From positions 1,674,001 through 1,738,000 of the forward strand of contig PHDC01000001.1 of the NCBI GenBank assembly GCA_002842515.1: a stretch of DNA of 64,000 nt. Direction: 5' to 3'. This DNA comes from Bacteroidetes bacterium HGW-Bacteroidetes-5. Lineage in GTDB: Bacteria > Bacteroidota > Bacteroidia > Bacteroidales > UBA932. The notes beneath the pieces were generated by a model, which did no database searches, was not told the DNA's origin, and saw only the letters and a program-made list of their open reading frames with translations. The position numbers were made by a program, and so were the translations under genes. How positions within the stretch are numbered: the first letter of the stretch is position 1; each line of letters opens with the position of its first letter. This document shows, piece after piece, positions 7,534 to 15,597 of the stretch.

Positions 7534-8691
7534 ATGAAAAAATATCTCACCGTAATATCGTCGTTCATAGTGATGCTTTGCTTGGGGAGTATGTTTGCCT
7601 GGAGCGTTATAGCAAGGGAGTTGGCAAATGATTTTGGGTTCTCCCTTTCAAAAACACAGCTTGTATTCGGGGTTTTCTTCACCTTTTTTCCTATCACTAT
7701 GTTGCTGGCAGGAAAACTGGAGAGAAAAACAGGGCCAAAACTCCTGTTTCTAATATCTGCAGCACTTTTTACGGGAGGATATCTGTTAAGCTCTCTCTCC
7801 GGGGGCAGCTATCCTCTGATTCTTACCGGTATGGGTGTTCTATCGGGAGCAGGAACCGGGTTCGGATATCTTGCAGCATTAACAGTACCGGCCAGATGGT
7901 TTCCTCAGAGGAAAGGGCTTATAACCGGAATAGTGGTTGCAGGATTTGGTCTTGCTGCCGTGTTCTTCTCATTTTTTGCAGAGCATTTGCTTAACTCCGG
8001 CAAGAGCGTGCTGGAAACGTTAAAAATAATTGGACTTTCTTATGGGGCAATAGTGACTGTGATGGCGCTTTTCATTTACAACCCGCAGGGCTACGGGGAG
8101 GAGGATAGGGTAAAAATAGACTACAGCTTTCTAAGGACAAGAGCATATGTAAAGCTCTTGATAGGGTTTTTTATGGGGACCTTTGCCGGACTTCTTGTAA
8201 TAGGGAGCCTAACGGCCATTGGAGCTCAAAATAATATTGAGAATCATATTCTAGTGCTTGGTGTCTCGGGTTTTGCATTGGCTAATTTCCTGGGACGCAT
8301 CTTGTGGGGATTTCTCAGTGACTACATTGGGTCAAATCTCTCTGTGCTGCTGGCTTTAACTTTCCAGGCAATATCGATCTTCCTCATAGGACACATTACC
8401 CTAACTCCGTCACTATATCTGCTTTTTGCAGCACTTATCGGCTTTGGCTTCGGCTCAAATTTCGTGCTCTTTGCCAGAGAAACAGCTCAGTTGTTCGGGC
8501 TAAAAAATTTCGGTTCAATCTATCCATACGTCTTTTTAGGATACTCATTAGCCGGGATACTGGGGCCTGTTACAGGAGGATTACTATACGATCTGCTTAA
8601 TGACTTTTCGCTCCCAACCGCCATAGCAGCCGGAATGAGCCTCATCGGTGCATTGGTGGCTAATCTTTTTAAAAAATCTCAACCAGTATGA
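7534..8691 (+). CDS. MFS transporter, oxalate/formate antiporter-like (OFA) family
   Basis: 385 residues from the ATG at 7534 (MKKYLTVISSF), chosen because a GGAG sits about 8 bases upstream and the longer in-frame start at 7462 adds a hydrophilic tail not seen in the family. About 12 membrane helices. The N-terminal half shows the OFA pattern GSMFAWSVIARELANDFGFS and GTGFGYLAALTVPARWFPQRKGLITG. The family exchanges small monocarboxylates or dicarboxylates; substrate here unknown. It overlaps the next gene by 4 bases, so both are on one message. Confidence 0.85.
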   Translation: MKKYLTVISSFIVMLCLGSMFAWSVIARELANDFGFSLSKTQLVFGVFFTFFPITMLLAGKLERKTGPKLLFLISAALFTGGYLLSSLSGGSYPLILTGMGVLSGAGTGFGYLAALTVPARWFPQRKGLITGIVVAGFGLAAVFFSFFAEHLLNSGKSVLETLKIIGLSYGAIVTVMALFIYNPQGYGEEDRVKIDYSFLRTRAYVKLLIGFFMGTFAGLLVIGSLTAIGAQNNIENHILVLGVSGFALANFLGRILWGFLSDYIGSNLSVLLALTFQAISIFLIGHITLTPSLYLLFAALIGFGFGSNFVLFARETAQLFGLKNFGSIYPYVFLGYSLAGILGPVTGGLLYDLLNDFSLPTAIAAGMSLIGALVANLFKKSQPV

Positions 8692-9113
8692 ATGAACAAC
8701 TTTTGTTAAGAGACGAAAATATCTTCCCGGACGAAGATGTACTAAAAACAGTTTTGGGTGATCTATATCCGGTTTATCGTGAATTTATAGAGATAGTTAC
8801 AGGAGAGAAGTACTCTCTTGAGACACAATGGAACTACTACAAAGATGGCAAATCGTGGTTGTGCAAGGTTTCAAAAAAGAAAAAGACAATCTTGTGGCTC
8901 TCGGTGTGGAGTGGATATTTTAAAACCGGATTCTACTTTACCGAGAAGAGTATGGAGGCAATATTGGCGCTGGAAATCGAGAAGGATTTGAAAGAAACAT
9001 TCTTATCTACTAAGCCAATAGGGAAACTCAAACCTCTGGTTATTGACATTAGCAGTAGAGAGCAATTGAAAGATGCTTTGGCAGTAGTTGGCTGTAAGAT
9101 ATTAAATATCTAA
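8688..9113 (+). CDS. DUF3788 family protein
   Basis: 141 residues, soluble, with no signal peptide or membrane segment. The layout resembles DUF3788: an acidic N-terminus with LRDENIFPDEDVLKTVLG, the aromatic ETQWNYYKDGKSWLCK strand, then KKKTILWLSVWSGYFKTGFY and a helical C-terminus. Its function is unknown. The ATG overlaps the stop of the MFS gene (ATGA), implying coupled translation. Confidence 0.75.
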   Translation: MNEQLLLRDENIFPDEDVLKTVLGDLYPVYREFIEIVTGEKYSLETQWNYYKDGKSWLCKVSKKKKTILWLSVWSGYFKTGFYFTEKSMEAILALEIEKDLKETFLSTKPIGKLKPLVIDISSREQLKDALAVVGCKILNI

Positions 9114-9131
9114 TTTTACGTTGTGTTACAA

Positions 9132-10061
9132 ATGCCGGACAAGATTATGGCAATACCAACAACAAGAGCAAAAGAGTGTGCAGATATCTCAATAGATATC
9201 GAAAAGTGCAACGGGTGCGGGTTATGCGTATCTGTGTGCAAAGACTTCAGCCTGATTATAGAAGATGGTAAGGTGAAGGTGAGTAAAACACCGCTATTCG
9301 GTTGTATTGCTTGCGGCCACTGTATGGCCATCTGTCCAACCGGAGCAATAGAGATTCACGGACGGGAGCTCTCACCGCAGGATCTTTTTGACCTGCCACC
9401 AAAAGAGAGTGCAGCAAATTACGAGCAGATTCTCTCACTTTTCCAAAGAAGGAGAAGTGTTCGGGAGTTCTTGAACAAGAGTGTAGAGCCCCACATTCGG
9501 GAGCAGATAATTAAAGCAGCAGCAACAGCCCCAATGGGGCTTCCACCTAGCGACGTTAGCCTGCTTATACTGGATGGAAAAGATAAAACAAGGGCTTTTG
9601 CACAAGATTTTGCCAACTACCTGGAGGGGATGAAGTGGTTCGTATCCAAGTGGTTTCTGGCACTGATGCGCCCACTTTGGGGTAAAGCAAATGACGAGAT
9701 GTTCCGAGGTTTTGTAAAACCACTTTTTAAAACCTATACAGAGGGGATGAAAGCGGGAGAGAACCTGATAAACTACGATGCACCGCTAGCTATCTACTTT
9801 TACGGATCTCCATACTGCGATCCAGCCGACCCCATTATAGCAGCAACATATGCTATGGTAGCAGCAGAGGCCCTTGGCCTTGGTACCTGTATGCTGGGCG
9901 GAGTTCACCCACTTATCCAAAACGGTAAAAAAGCTGCACAGCTTCGTGAAAAATATGGAATCAAATACAAAAGCAGAGAGGGTCTTTTCGTGATTTTCGG
10001 CTATTCTGCCGTAAAATACAGGAGAGGAATCGAAAGGACTTTTGCAAATATCACAAATTGA
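9132..10061 (+). CDS. Ferredoxin-nitroreductase fusion protein
   Basis: 309 residues from the ATG at 9132; GTG 9123 or ATG 9147 are alternatives, since no clear ribosome site decides. Residues 20-75 hold two 4Fe-4S clusters: Cys26-29-32-36 (CNGCGLCVSVC) and Cys58-61-64-68 (CIACGHCMAIC). From about 95 a nitroreductase-like FMN domain follows, starting FQRRRSVREFLNKSV and ending with LGTCMLGGVHPLIQN. The protein should pass electrons from its ferredoxin head to a flavin that reduces a nitro compound, quinone or other small molecule. The domain order is common in anaerobes. It starts 18 bases after the DUF3788 gene. Confidence 0.9.
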   Translation: MPDKIMAIPTTRAKECADISIDIEKCNGCGLCVSVCKDFSLIIEDGKVKVSKTPLFGCIACGHCMAICPTGAIEIHGRELSPQDLFDLPPKESAANYEQILSLFQRRRSVREFLNKSVEPHIREQIIKAAATAPMGLPPSDVSLLILDGKDKTRAFAQDFANYLEGMKWFVSKWFLALMRPLWGKANDEMFRGFVKPLFKTYTEGMKAGENLINYDAPLAIYFYGSPYCDPADPIIAATYAMVAAEALGLGTCMLGGVHPLIQNGKKAAQLREKYGIKYKSREGLFVIFGYSAVKYRRGIERTFANITN

Positions 10062-10097
10062 ATGTCAGAGAAATGCGCTTACTTAATTTTTTTTATA

Positions 10098-10412
10098 ATG
10101 ATAATTACAACTACAGACAAAATTCCAAACAAGGAGATAACTCAAATCCTTGGAATCGCAAGGGGGAGCACAGTTCGTGCAAGAAATATTGGAAGAGACA
10201 TAATGGCTGGTCTTAAAAATATTGTGGGAGGTGAAATTGAGGAGTATACCCTTTTACAGGCTCAGGCAAGAGAGCAGGCAATTAAAAGAATGGTTGATGA
10301 TGCTAAAAAGCTTAATGCAGATGCTATTGTTAATGTCCGCTTTGCAACATCGATGATAATGCAGGGTGCTTCGGAGATTCTTGCATACGGGACAGCTGTA
10401 AAAATTTCTTAA
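10098..10412 (+). CDS. YbjQ / heavy-metal-binding-domain family protein
   Basis: 104 residues from the ATG at 10098 (MIITTTDKIPNKEI), which matches where YbjQ proteins begin; a longer frame from 10062 adds 12 hydrophobic residues without support. The family pattern is clear: GIARGSTVRARNIGRDIMAGLKNIVGGEIEEYT, then AREQAIKRMVDDAKKLNADAIVNVRF and a C-terminal YGTAVKI. YbjQ proteins form pentamers; the metal-binding label is historical and the role is unknown. It is followed one base later by a 44-residue membrane protein. Confidence 0.85.
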   Translation: MIITTTDKIPNKEITQILGIARGSTVRARNIGRDIMAGLKNIVGGEIEEYTLLQAQAREQAIKRMVDDAKKLNADAIVNVRFATSMIMQGASEILAYGTAVKIS

Positions 10413-10413
10413 A

Positions 10414-10548
10414 ATGGATAATATAGGGGAGTTTATATTAAGTGCTTATGGGATTTTCATTGGCATTTGTTTAATTATTATAATCTTCTTGATTATAAGA
10501 AGAGTTAGAATAAAAAAAACCGAAGATTTTGAACAGAGAAAGAACTAA
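10414..10548 (+). CDS. Small single-pass membrane protein (44 residues)
   Basis: An ATG two bases after the YbjQ stop opens a 44-codon frame ending TAA at 10546-10548. The translation has a short acidic start (MDNIGEF), a strongly hydrophobic stretch of about 20 residues rich in Ile and Leu, then a positively charged RRVRIKK and a polar tail, consistent with N-out/C-in topology. The tight spacing with ybjQ suggests co-translation and perhaps a membrane anchor or partner for the YbjQ-like protein. No family recognised. Confidence 0.6.
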   Translation: MDNIGEFILSAYGIFIGICLIIIIFLIIRRVRIKKTEDFEQRKN

Positions 10549-10665
10549 GTGGTCAAAATTCTATGATTTAAAATGAACTTGTCTGGTCAGTCGGGCGTTT
10601 AAAAGCTTAGGTATGGGATTAGAGATATTACCTTATTTGATAACTTTAACAAATTTATAAATGAT

Positions 10666-11358
10666 ATGAAAAAAATATTTGTTGTTCTTTTTGTTTCGCT
10701 CTCAACGTGCCTTTTTGCACAGGGGGAGATTGAAAGGCTAACTTATGCAGATAGTCAATATTCAAAAATCTATCTAAATATAAAAAACAACACAAAGGTG
10801 TTAAAATATATATCGGCAAACGGATCTGAGCTTAAAATTGGAGATACCCTTATTTTGGGTGTTCCATCGGGAACGGCCACCACAACTACTGTTGCCGGCG
10901 GTTCGGAGGGTACTGTAGGTGTTGCAAGAGCTAATTCAAAGAGTAAGAGCGTCTTTGCTACAATTCTTATGGGTAAGCAGATTGGTTTCGGAACCTATAT
11001 CAGCACCCTGAGTGACGATAGCAATGTTACTGCCAAGGCCAATATGCAGGGAGAGATTGTGGTGATTGCAGATATGAGGGTCTATCACAAAGGTAGCAGC
11101 AAAAAGCCATTAGCCTTGGCTGTTTTGCTCGGAGAACCAAATGGTCGTGCTTTTGGGCTTAATAAATATATGTCTATCAACGATTACGAAAAGAGCGTAT
11201 TGGCCGGGGAGATTCTAACCAAGAACGCACCTCTTAACAGAGAGCAGGCAATCGCAAAGCTTAAGGAGGCAAAAGACCTGGTAGATCTTGGACTTATGGA
11301 TGCTGCCGAATATGAGAAGCTCAAAACGGAGCTCACTCCAATAATTATGAAAAAATAA
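10666..11358 (+). CDS. Exported protein with C-terminal SHOCT-like domain
   Basis: 230 residues. A signal peptide (1-19, ending CLFAQ) precedes a beta-rich region of about 150 residues with Thr/Gly-rich loops (ATTTTVAGGSEG). The last 40 residues (REQAIAKLKEAKDLVDLGLMD then AAEYEKLKTEL) fit a SHOCT-like short helical domain, usually an oligomerisation or membrane-proximal module at protein termini. No enzymatic motif is visible. It follows a 117-base gap and ends in an AT-only hairpin overlapping its stop codon. Function unknown. Confidence 0.75.
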   Translation: MKKIFVVLFVSLSTCLFAQGEIERLTYADSQYSKIYLNIKNNTKVLKYISANGSELKIGDTLILGVPSGTATTTTVAGGSEGTVGVARANSKSKSVFATILMGKQIGFGTYISTLSDDSNVTAKANMQGEIVVIADMRVYHKGSSKKPLALAVLLGEPNGRAFGLNKYMSINDYEKSVLAGEILTKNAPLNREQAIAKLKEAKDLVDLGLMDAAEYEKLKTELTPIIMKK

Positions 11359-11362
11359 TTAT
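11341..11362. terminator. AT-only hairpin over the stop of the SHOCT-like gene
   Basis: ATAATTAT (11341-11348) and ATAATTAT (11355-11362) can pair around the loop GAAAAA. The right arm contains the stop codon TAA 11356-11358. The stem has no GC pair, so it is weak alone; it is listed because several convergent gene ends in the window show the same placement. Confidence 0.35.
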
Positions 11363-11386
11363 ATCTGGTCTAAACGAAAGGATGTG

Positions 11387-12028
11387 TCAGCGGGAGAGAC
11401 ATTTACTAAAAGCCTCCCACTGGCGCTTATCCAGAATGGTACCTAACGAGGTCATCAAAACTTTATACGGCGCAGAGAGAGTTGGAGAGTTCTTCTCTTT
11501 AAATGCCCTTACTGCCTTTTCGAACTCTGCTTTAAGAGCGATAATCTTCTTCTCCAATTCGTGTCTGTCTGCTTTTACTCCGTTAGCCAAACTTAGAAGC
11601 TCCTTTTTGGCTGCGATAAACCGGGCCTCCATTTTTGCAAGCTCTTCCCGCTGACCCTTCATAATAATCTGTATCTGCTCTTCATAAACAGATAGGGCTT
11701 TTCTAACTTCAAGCGCTTGTTTGTCTGTGAGTTTTACAGATTTTAAACAGCTAATCAATGGATTGGCGGCAGCCTTGGTGTCAAAACCACTTGAAGTTGC
11801 AAGATAGACTTCGGGAAGGCCGCTGTTGTTAAGTGAATATGTTTCGTCTTCGCCACCTGTAGCAACAGGGGTGTTCAAATATTGCTGAGCGGCCTGCTCA
11901 ACCAGTACATCAACAGTCTCGTTATTATTTATCTCGCTGTTCTCTTTGTTGCACGAAACAAGCAAAGCAGTTGCAAACATCAAAATAGTTACAATTGCGA
12001 ATATCCGGTTACAAGCTAAGTTTTTCAT
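11387..12028 (-). CDS. Periplasmic lipoprotein with coiled coil, CpxP/Spy-like
   Basis: 213 residues from the ATG at 12028 (MKNLACNRIF). A hydrophobic signal ends in the lipobox LVSC, then an Asn/Glu-rich linker. From about residue 95 to the end the protein is highly charged and helical, starting LTDKQALEVRKALSVYEEQI and ending ILDKRQWEAFSKCLSR. The LT..Q pattern and helical hairpin recall CpxP/Spy periplasmic chaperone-like proteins, but the similarity is loose. Convergent with the SHOCT-like gene, 28 bases apart. Function not known. Confidence 0.65.
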   Translation of the reverse strand: MKNLACNRIFAIVTILMFATALLVSCNKENSEINNNETVDVLVEQAAQQYLNTPVATGGEDETYSLNNSGLPEVYLATSSGFDTKAAANPLISCLKSVKLTDKQALEVRKALSVYEEQIQIIMKGQREELAKMEARFIAAKKELLSLANGVKADRHELEKKIIALKAEFEKAVRAFKEKNSPTLSAPYKVLMTSLGTILDKRQWEAFSKCLSR

Positions 12029-12070
12029 AATGCCATATTTAATTGGATTCTTTTTCAATTTTTTGTTTAC

Positions 12071-12078
12071 CAAAGATA
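12071..12078 (-). promoter_or_regulatory. Possible -7 box for the CpxP-like lipoprotein gene
   Basis: The minus strand reads TATCTTTG, matching TAnnTTTG, 42 bases before the start codon at 12028. No convincing -33 partner. Confidence 0.35.
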
Positions 12079-12150
12079 AAATAATTTTTAACTTCGGTCT
12101 GTTATTTTTACACTATTTTTTAAAACCCCCATTATGAAACCGCTATTGTG

Positions 12151-12669
12151 ATGGATAACATAAGATTACGCAAACTTAAAATAGAGGATAAAGAGCGTTT
12201 GCTGGAATTTGCCGATAATGAAAAAATCAGCATTAACTTGCGGGACGGATTCCCGCATCCATATACAGAGATGGACGCAGAGAGGTTTCTCTCCAATGTT
12301 GTAAATAACCTCCAGGACCAGATTTTTGCTATTGAGTATAATGGGATTTATGTTGGAAACATTTCACTCATTAAGTGTTCAGATGTTTACAGAAAATCTG
12401 CAGAGATCGGGTATCTGCTGGATGAAAAATATTGGAACAAAGGGATAATGACCCGGGCGGTAGATCTTATTTGTGAATATGGTTTTAGGGAGATGGATCT
12501 TGTTAGAATTTATACGGGAGTTTTTGAATATAATATTGCATCGCAAAAAGTGCTGGAGAGGTGTGGATTTGTTAAAGAGGCTGTTTTTAGAAAATCAATT
12601 TTTAAAAATGGAAAAATTTGGGACGAAATCCGGTATGCAAAATTTAAAGAAGAAGAACTTAATCGCTAA
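12151..12669 (+). CDS. GNAT-family N-acetyltransferase (RimJ/RimL type)
   Basis: 172 residues from the ATG at 12151; a GTG one codon earlier is possible. It carries the family elements in order: IRLRKLKIEDKERLLEF at the N-terminus, a central strand AEIGYLLDEKYWNKGIMTRAV with the acetyl-CoA pyrophosphate loop, and the C-terminal IASQKVLERCGFVKEAVFRK typical of RimJ/RimL-like enzymes. It should transfer an acetyl group from acetyl-CoA to an amine of a protein, antibiotic or metabolite; the acceptor is not identifiable. Followed 11 bases later by a DUF1761 gene. Confidence 0.9.
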   Translation: MDNIRLRKLKIEDKERLLEFADNEKISINLRDGFPHPYTEMDAERFLSNVVNNLQDQIFAIEYNGIYVGNISLIKCSDVYRKSAEIGYLLDEKYWNKGIMTRAVDLICEYGFREMDLVRIYTGVFEYNIASQKVLERCGFVKEAVFRKSIFKNGKIWDEIRYAKFKEEELNR

Positions 12670-12680
12670 AAATTAATATT

Positions 12681-13121
12681 ATGGAAAATGTTTTTGGGGA
12701 AAACGGGACATTTATGACAATCTCCTGGCTATGGTATGCACTCTCTGTGGTTGTTGCCTTTGGTACCGGGGCGCTGTGGTACACTGTTATTTTCGGAAAA
12801 CAGTGGATTAAAGCTGTAAATTACGAGTGTAAATGTGGAGCTAACTTAGGTAAGGGGGAGGAGTGCAAGTGCAAATCGAGCTTCCCGTGGGAGATGATTT
12901 TCCAGTTGGTATCTACGGCACTAATTGGGTTTATGTACTTTTTACTAACTCCACTCTCTCTGGTTATGTCTGTAATTGTATGTTTCGCCTTTGCCGGCTG
13001 GACAAAATCTATGCTCAAATTTCAGATTAGCAGCTGGAAGCGCTATATTACATTGGCATCAATTGATGTTGGCTACTTTGTTGTTGTATCTGCAATTTTT
13101 ATTCTATTCTCATTAATTTAG
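12681..13121 (+). CDS. DUF1761-like membrane protein with Cys-rich loop
   Basis: 146 residues with about four membrane segments. The first is followed by GALWYTVIFGKQWIKAV, the hallmark of DUF1761. A cytoplasmic or external loop at about residues 50-66 carries CKCGANLGKGEECKCK, giving four cysteines as two CxC pairs, which is unusual for the family and could bind metal. The start at 12681 is 11 bases after the acetyltransferase stop; ATG at residue 12 is an alternative. Function unknown. Confidence 0.75.
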   Translation: MENVFGENGTFMTISWLWYALSVVVAFGTGALWYTVIFGKQWIKAVNYECKCGANLGKGEECKCKSSFPWEMIFQLVSTALIGFMYFLLTPLSLVMSVIVCFAFAGWTKSMLKFQISSWKRYITLASIDVGYFVVVSAIFILFSLI

Positions 13122-13152
13122 AAGAGTCCATTTTTTAACTCTCGACGGAACG

Positions 13153-13554
13153 ATGAAACATATAGAGGTAGTGGCGGCAATCATTGTTCGCGGGGGAAAG
13201 ATACTTTGTGTAAAAAGGGGAAGAGGTGTTTATGAGTATGTCTCATTAAAATATGAGTTTCCCGGCGGAAAGGTAGAGGAGGGGGAGAAAGAGGAGGATG
13301 CTTTAAGGCGTGAGATTAGGGAGGAGCTTAAACTGGAGATAGAGATTAATCGCCACTTTATGACAGTTAACCACCTCTACCCGGATTTTGAGATTACTCT
13401 TCATAGCTATTTATGCACTTTGAGGGAGGACTCTTTTGAAATTGCTCTTACAGAGCACATAGATTACAAATGGTTGGAGGGAAAGGAGCTTTTTAGTGTT
13501 GAGTGGGCTCCTGCAGATGTTGCCATTTGCCAAAGTTTGATGCAACAATTATAA
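13153..13554 (+). CDS. Nudix hydrolase, MutT-like
   Basis: 133 residues. The Nudix box runs through GGKVEEGEKEEDALRREIRE then ELKLEI, with the Glu residues needed for Mg2+; the usual Gly of the last EExGU element is Lys here. The N-terminus EVVAAIIVRGGKILCVKRG and the C-terminal YKWLEGKEL fit the small MutT/CTP-pyrophosphohydrolase group that removes oxidised or unwanted nucleoside triphosphates. It starts 31 bases after the DUF1761 gene and ends 4 bases before the NRAMP-like gene. Confidence 0.9.
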   Translation: MKHIEVVAAIIVRGGKILCVKRGRGVYEYVSLKYEFPGGKVEEGEKEEDALRREIREELKLEIEINRHFMTVNHLYPDFEITLHSYLCTLREDSFEIALTEHIDYKWLEGKELFSVEWAPADVAICQSLMQQL

Positions 13555-13558
13555 AATA

Positions 13559-14779
13559 ATGAAAAAACCAATCCGTTTTAAGTTCGGACCGGGAGCACTG
13601 GTTACGGCGGCATTTATTGGACCGGGTACTATTACCACTTGCTCCATTGCGGGAGCAAAATTTGGGTACGCACTTTTGTGGGGGTTGGTTTTTTCAATCA
13701 TTGCCACGGTGGTTTTGCAGGAGATGTCTGCGCGGCTGGGCATAATTACCCGACAGGGTTTGGGAGAGGCTCTCCGCAAACACTTTACCAGCCCGCTGGT
13801 TAGGCTTGTCTCCGCTGTACTGGTAATCTCTGCTATTGGCATTGGAAATGCTGCTTTTGAAACCGGAAATCTTCTCGGGGCATCTTTGGGGATAGGCTCC
13901 CTCGTGCCCACCGCAAACCTGAGTGTGGGTACCTGGTCTGTAATAATTGGGGCTCTTGCATCTATTCTGCTTTTTGCGGGAAGCTATAAACTAATTGAGA
14001 GGGTTCTTATCGGTCTGGTAATAATGATGAGCCTTGCTTTTCTGACTACCGCATTTATAATCTCTCCGGTGCTTGCAGATATTTTGCGTGGGATGTTTGT
14101 TCCAACTTTGCCTGCCGGCTCACTGCTGGCTCTGGTAGGGCTAATAGGTACAACAGTAGTCCCGTACAATCTTTTTTTACACGCATCTGCAGTGCAGCAG
14201 AGGTGGAATAAACCGGAGGATATTCCCGAAGCGAGGTTGGATATTTCGGTATCGGTAATTCTTGGAGGGTTAATCTCAATTGCAATTGTGGTTACATCTG
14301 CAGTTGCCTTTTTTGGTACAGGGATAGCTATCTCCAGCGGCTCCGATCTTGCTCTGCAGCTGGAACCGGTTATGGGAGGATGGTCTAAATACTTTATAGG
14401 TGTAGGACTTTTTGCGGCAGGGATATCATCTGCAATTACGGCTCCACTTGCAGCAGCATATGCTATATCGGGTATTCTGGGATGGAAAAGGGACCTTAAA
14501 TCACTCAGATTTCGTTTGGTGTGGATGGCGATATTGCTGGTTGGAGTGATTTTTTCTGTTATCGGATTCAAGCCTTTAGAAGCAATACTCTTTGCTCAGG
14601 CTGCCAATGGAGTGCTATTGCCGGTAATTGCAATTTATCTGCTATGGGTTATGAACAGTAAGCGGGTAATGGGGAGCAATACGAATGGCTCCTTATCAAA
14701 TATTATTGGAGTAGTAGTTGTTTTGGTGGCCCTGGGAATAGGATTGAGAACTCTTTTTCACGTTTTTGGCGTTTTTTAG
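13559..14779 (+). CDS. NRAMP-fold transporter lacking the metal-site motifs (YcsG-like)
   Basis: 406 residues, about 11 membrane helices, clearly NRAMP/MntH-like in length and helix pattern. The TM1 motif that binds metal in canonical members (DPGN) reads GPGT here, and the TM6 motif (MPHN) reads VPYN in VPYNLFLHASAVQQRW. Both the Asp and the Asn ligands and the soft Met ligand are therefore missing. It stands directly ahead of pxpA-pxpB-pxpC, as the B. subtilis homologue ycsG does beside ycsF and kipI-kipA. A role in moving 5-oxoproline or a related organic substrate instead of Mn2+ is an inference from context. Confidence 0.85.
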   Translation: MKKPIRFKFGPGALVTAAFIGPGTITTCSIAGAKFGYALLWGLVFSIIATVVLQEMSARLGIITRQGLGEALRKHFTSPLVRLVSAVLVISAIGIGNAAFETGNLLGASLGIGSLVPTANLSVGTWSVIIGALASILLFAGSYKLIERVLIGLVIMMSLAFLTTAFIISPVLADILRGMFVPTLPAGSLLALVGLIGTTVVPYNLFLHASAVQQRWNKPEDIPEARLDISVSVILGGLISIAIVVTSAVAFFGTGIAISSGSDLALQLEPVMGGWSKYFIGVGLFAAGISSAITAPLAAAYAISGILGWKRDLKSLRFRLVWMAILLVGVIFSVIGFKPLEAILFAQAANGVLLPVIAIYLLWVMNSKRVMGSNTNGSLSNIIGVVVVLVALGIGLRTLFHVFGVF

Positions 14780-14835
14780 TAAATAAAAATTTGGTAATTG
14801 CCACATATTAACTAAATTGGCAGCAAATACAGAGT

Positions 14836-15582
14836 ATGAGGATTGACATAAATTGCGATATGGGCGAGAGTTATGGAGAGATTATCATTGGGAATGATTC
14901 TGCCATTATGCCCTTCATCTCTTCTGCAAACATTGCCTGCGGGTTTCACGGCGGTGACCCGCTCACAATAGAGAAGACTATTTGTCTGGCTCTCAAATAC
15001 GGAGTCTCTGTTGGAGCGCATCCAAGCTATAATGACTTAAAGGGGTTCGGTCGCCGCCCGATGCATCTTAGCAAAGCAGAGCTGAGGTCTGCAATACTGT
15101 ACCAGGTGGGTGCTCTAAAAAGTATGACCGAAACCCTGGGAGGTGTGTTGAATCACGTTAAACCACACGGAGCTCTTTACAACAGTGCCTCTTCAAATTA
15201 TGAGATGTCACGGGTGATTGCAGAGACAATAAAAGAGATAGACCCGTCATTAAAGTTGGTGTGTCTTTCTCAATCCAAGATGATTGATGCAGCACACGAT
15301 GTGGGTTTACCATATATAAGTGAAGCTTTTGCAGACAGGGCCTACAACGATGATGGTTCTCTGGTCTCCCGGGATATTCCTGGAGCTGTTATAACCAATG
15401 AAGATAAAGTTGTTGAGAGAGTTCTTCTGATGATAACTGAGGGCGTGGTTGAAACAATAAATGGTAAAGTAATCTCTATTCAGGCAGACACCATCTGTAT
15501 TCACGGAGATAACGAACAGGCCCCTAATCTTGCAAAAGCTATCTATAGCGAGCTTACAGAGAGAGGAGTAACCATAAGATAA
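14836..15582 (+). CDS. pxpA: 5-oxoprolinase subunit A (LamB/YcsF family)
   Basis: 248 residues, the usual size. The N-terminal family signature IDINCDMGESYGE, the metal/active-site region NIACGFHGGDP, SVGAHPSYNDLKGFGRRPM and NHVKPHGALYN are all present, as is the C-terminal ICIHGDNEQA. PxpA with PxpB and PxpC forms the ATP-dependent bacterial 5-oxoprolinase that opens 5-oxo-L-proline to glutamate, repairing a spontaneous damage product of glutamine and glutamate. It begins 56 bases after the NRAMP-like gene and 15 bases before pxpB. Confidence 0.95.
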   Translation: MRIDINCDMGESYGEIIIGNDSAIMPFISSANIACGFHGGDPLTIEKTICLALKYGVSVGAHPSYNDLKGFGRRPMHLSKAELRSAILYQVGALKSMTETLGGVLNHVKPHGALYNSASSNYEMSRVIAETIKEIDPSLKLVCLSQSKMIDAAHDVGLPYISEAFADRAYNDDGSLVSRDIPGAVITNEDKVVERVLLMITEGVVETINGKVISIQADTICIHGDNEQAPNLAKAIYSELTERGVTIR

Positions 15583-15597
15583 TCACGCAAATTTGCA

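Noticed and set aside
13984-14571. 195-residue reading frame antisense to the NRAMP-like gene
   Set aside because: It mirrors the hydrophobic codons of the real gene on the other strand, has no family motif and no room for its own signals.
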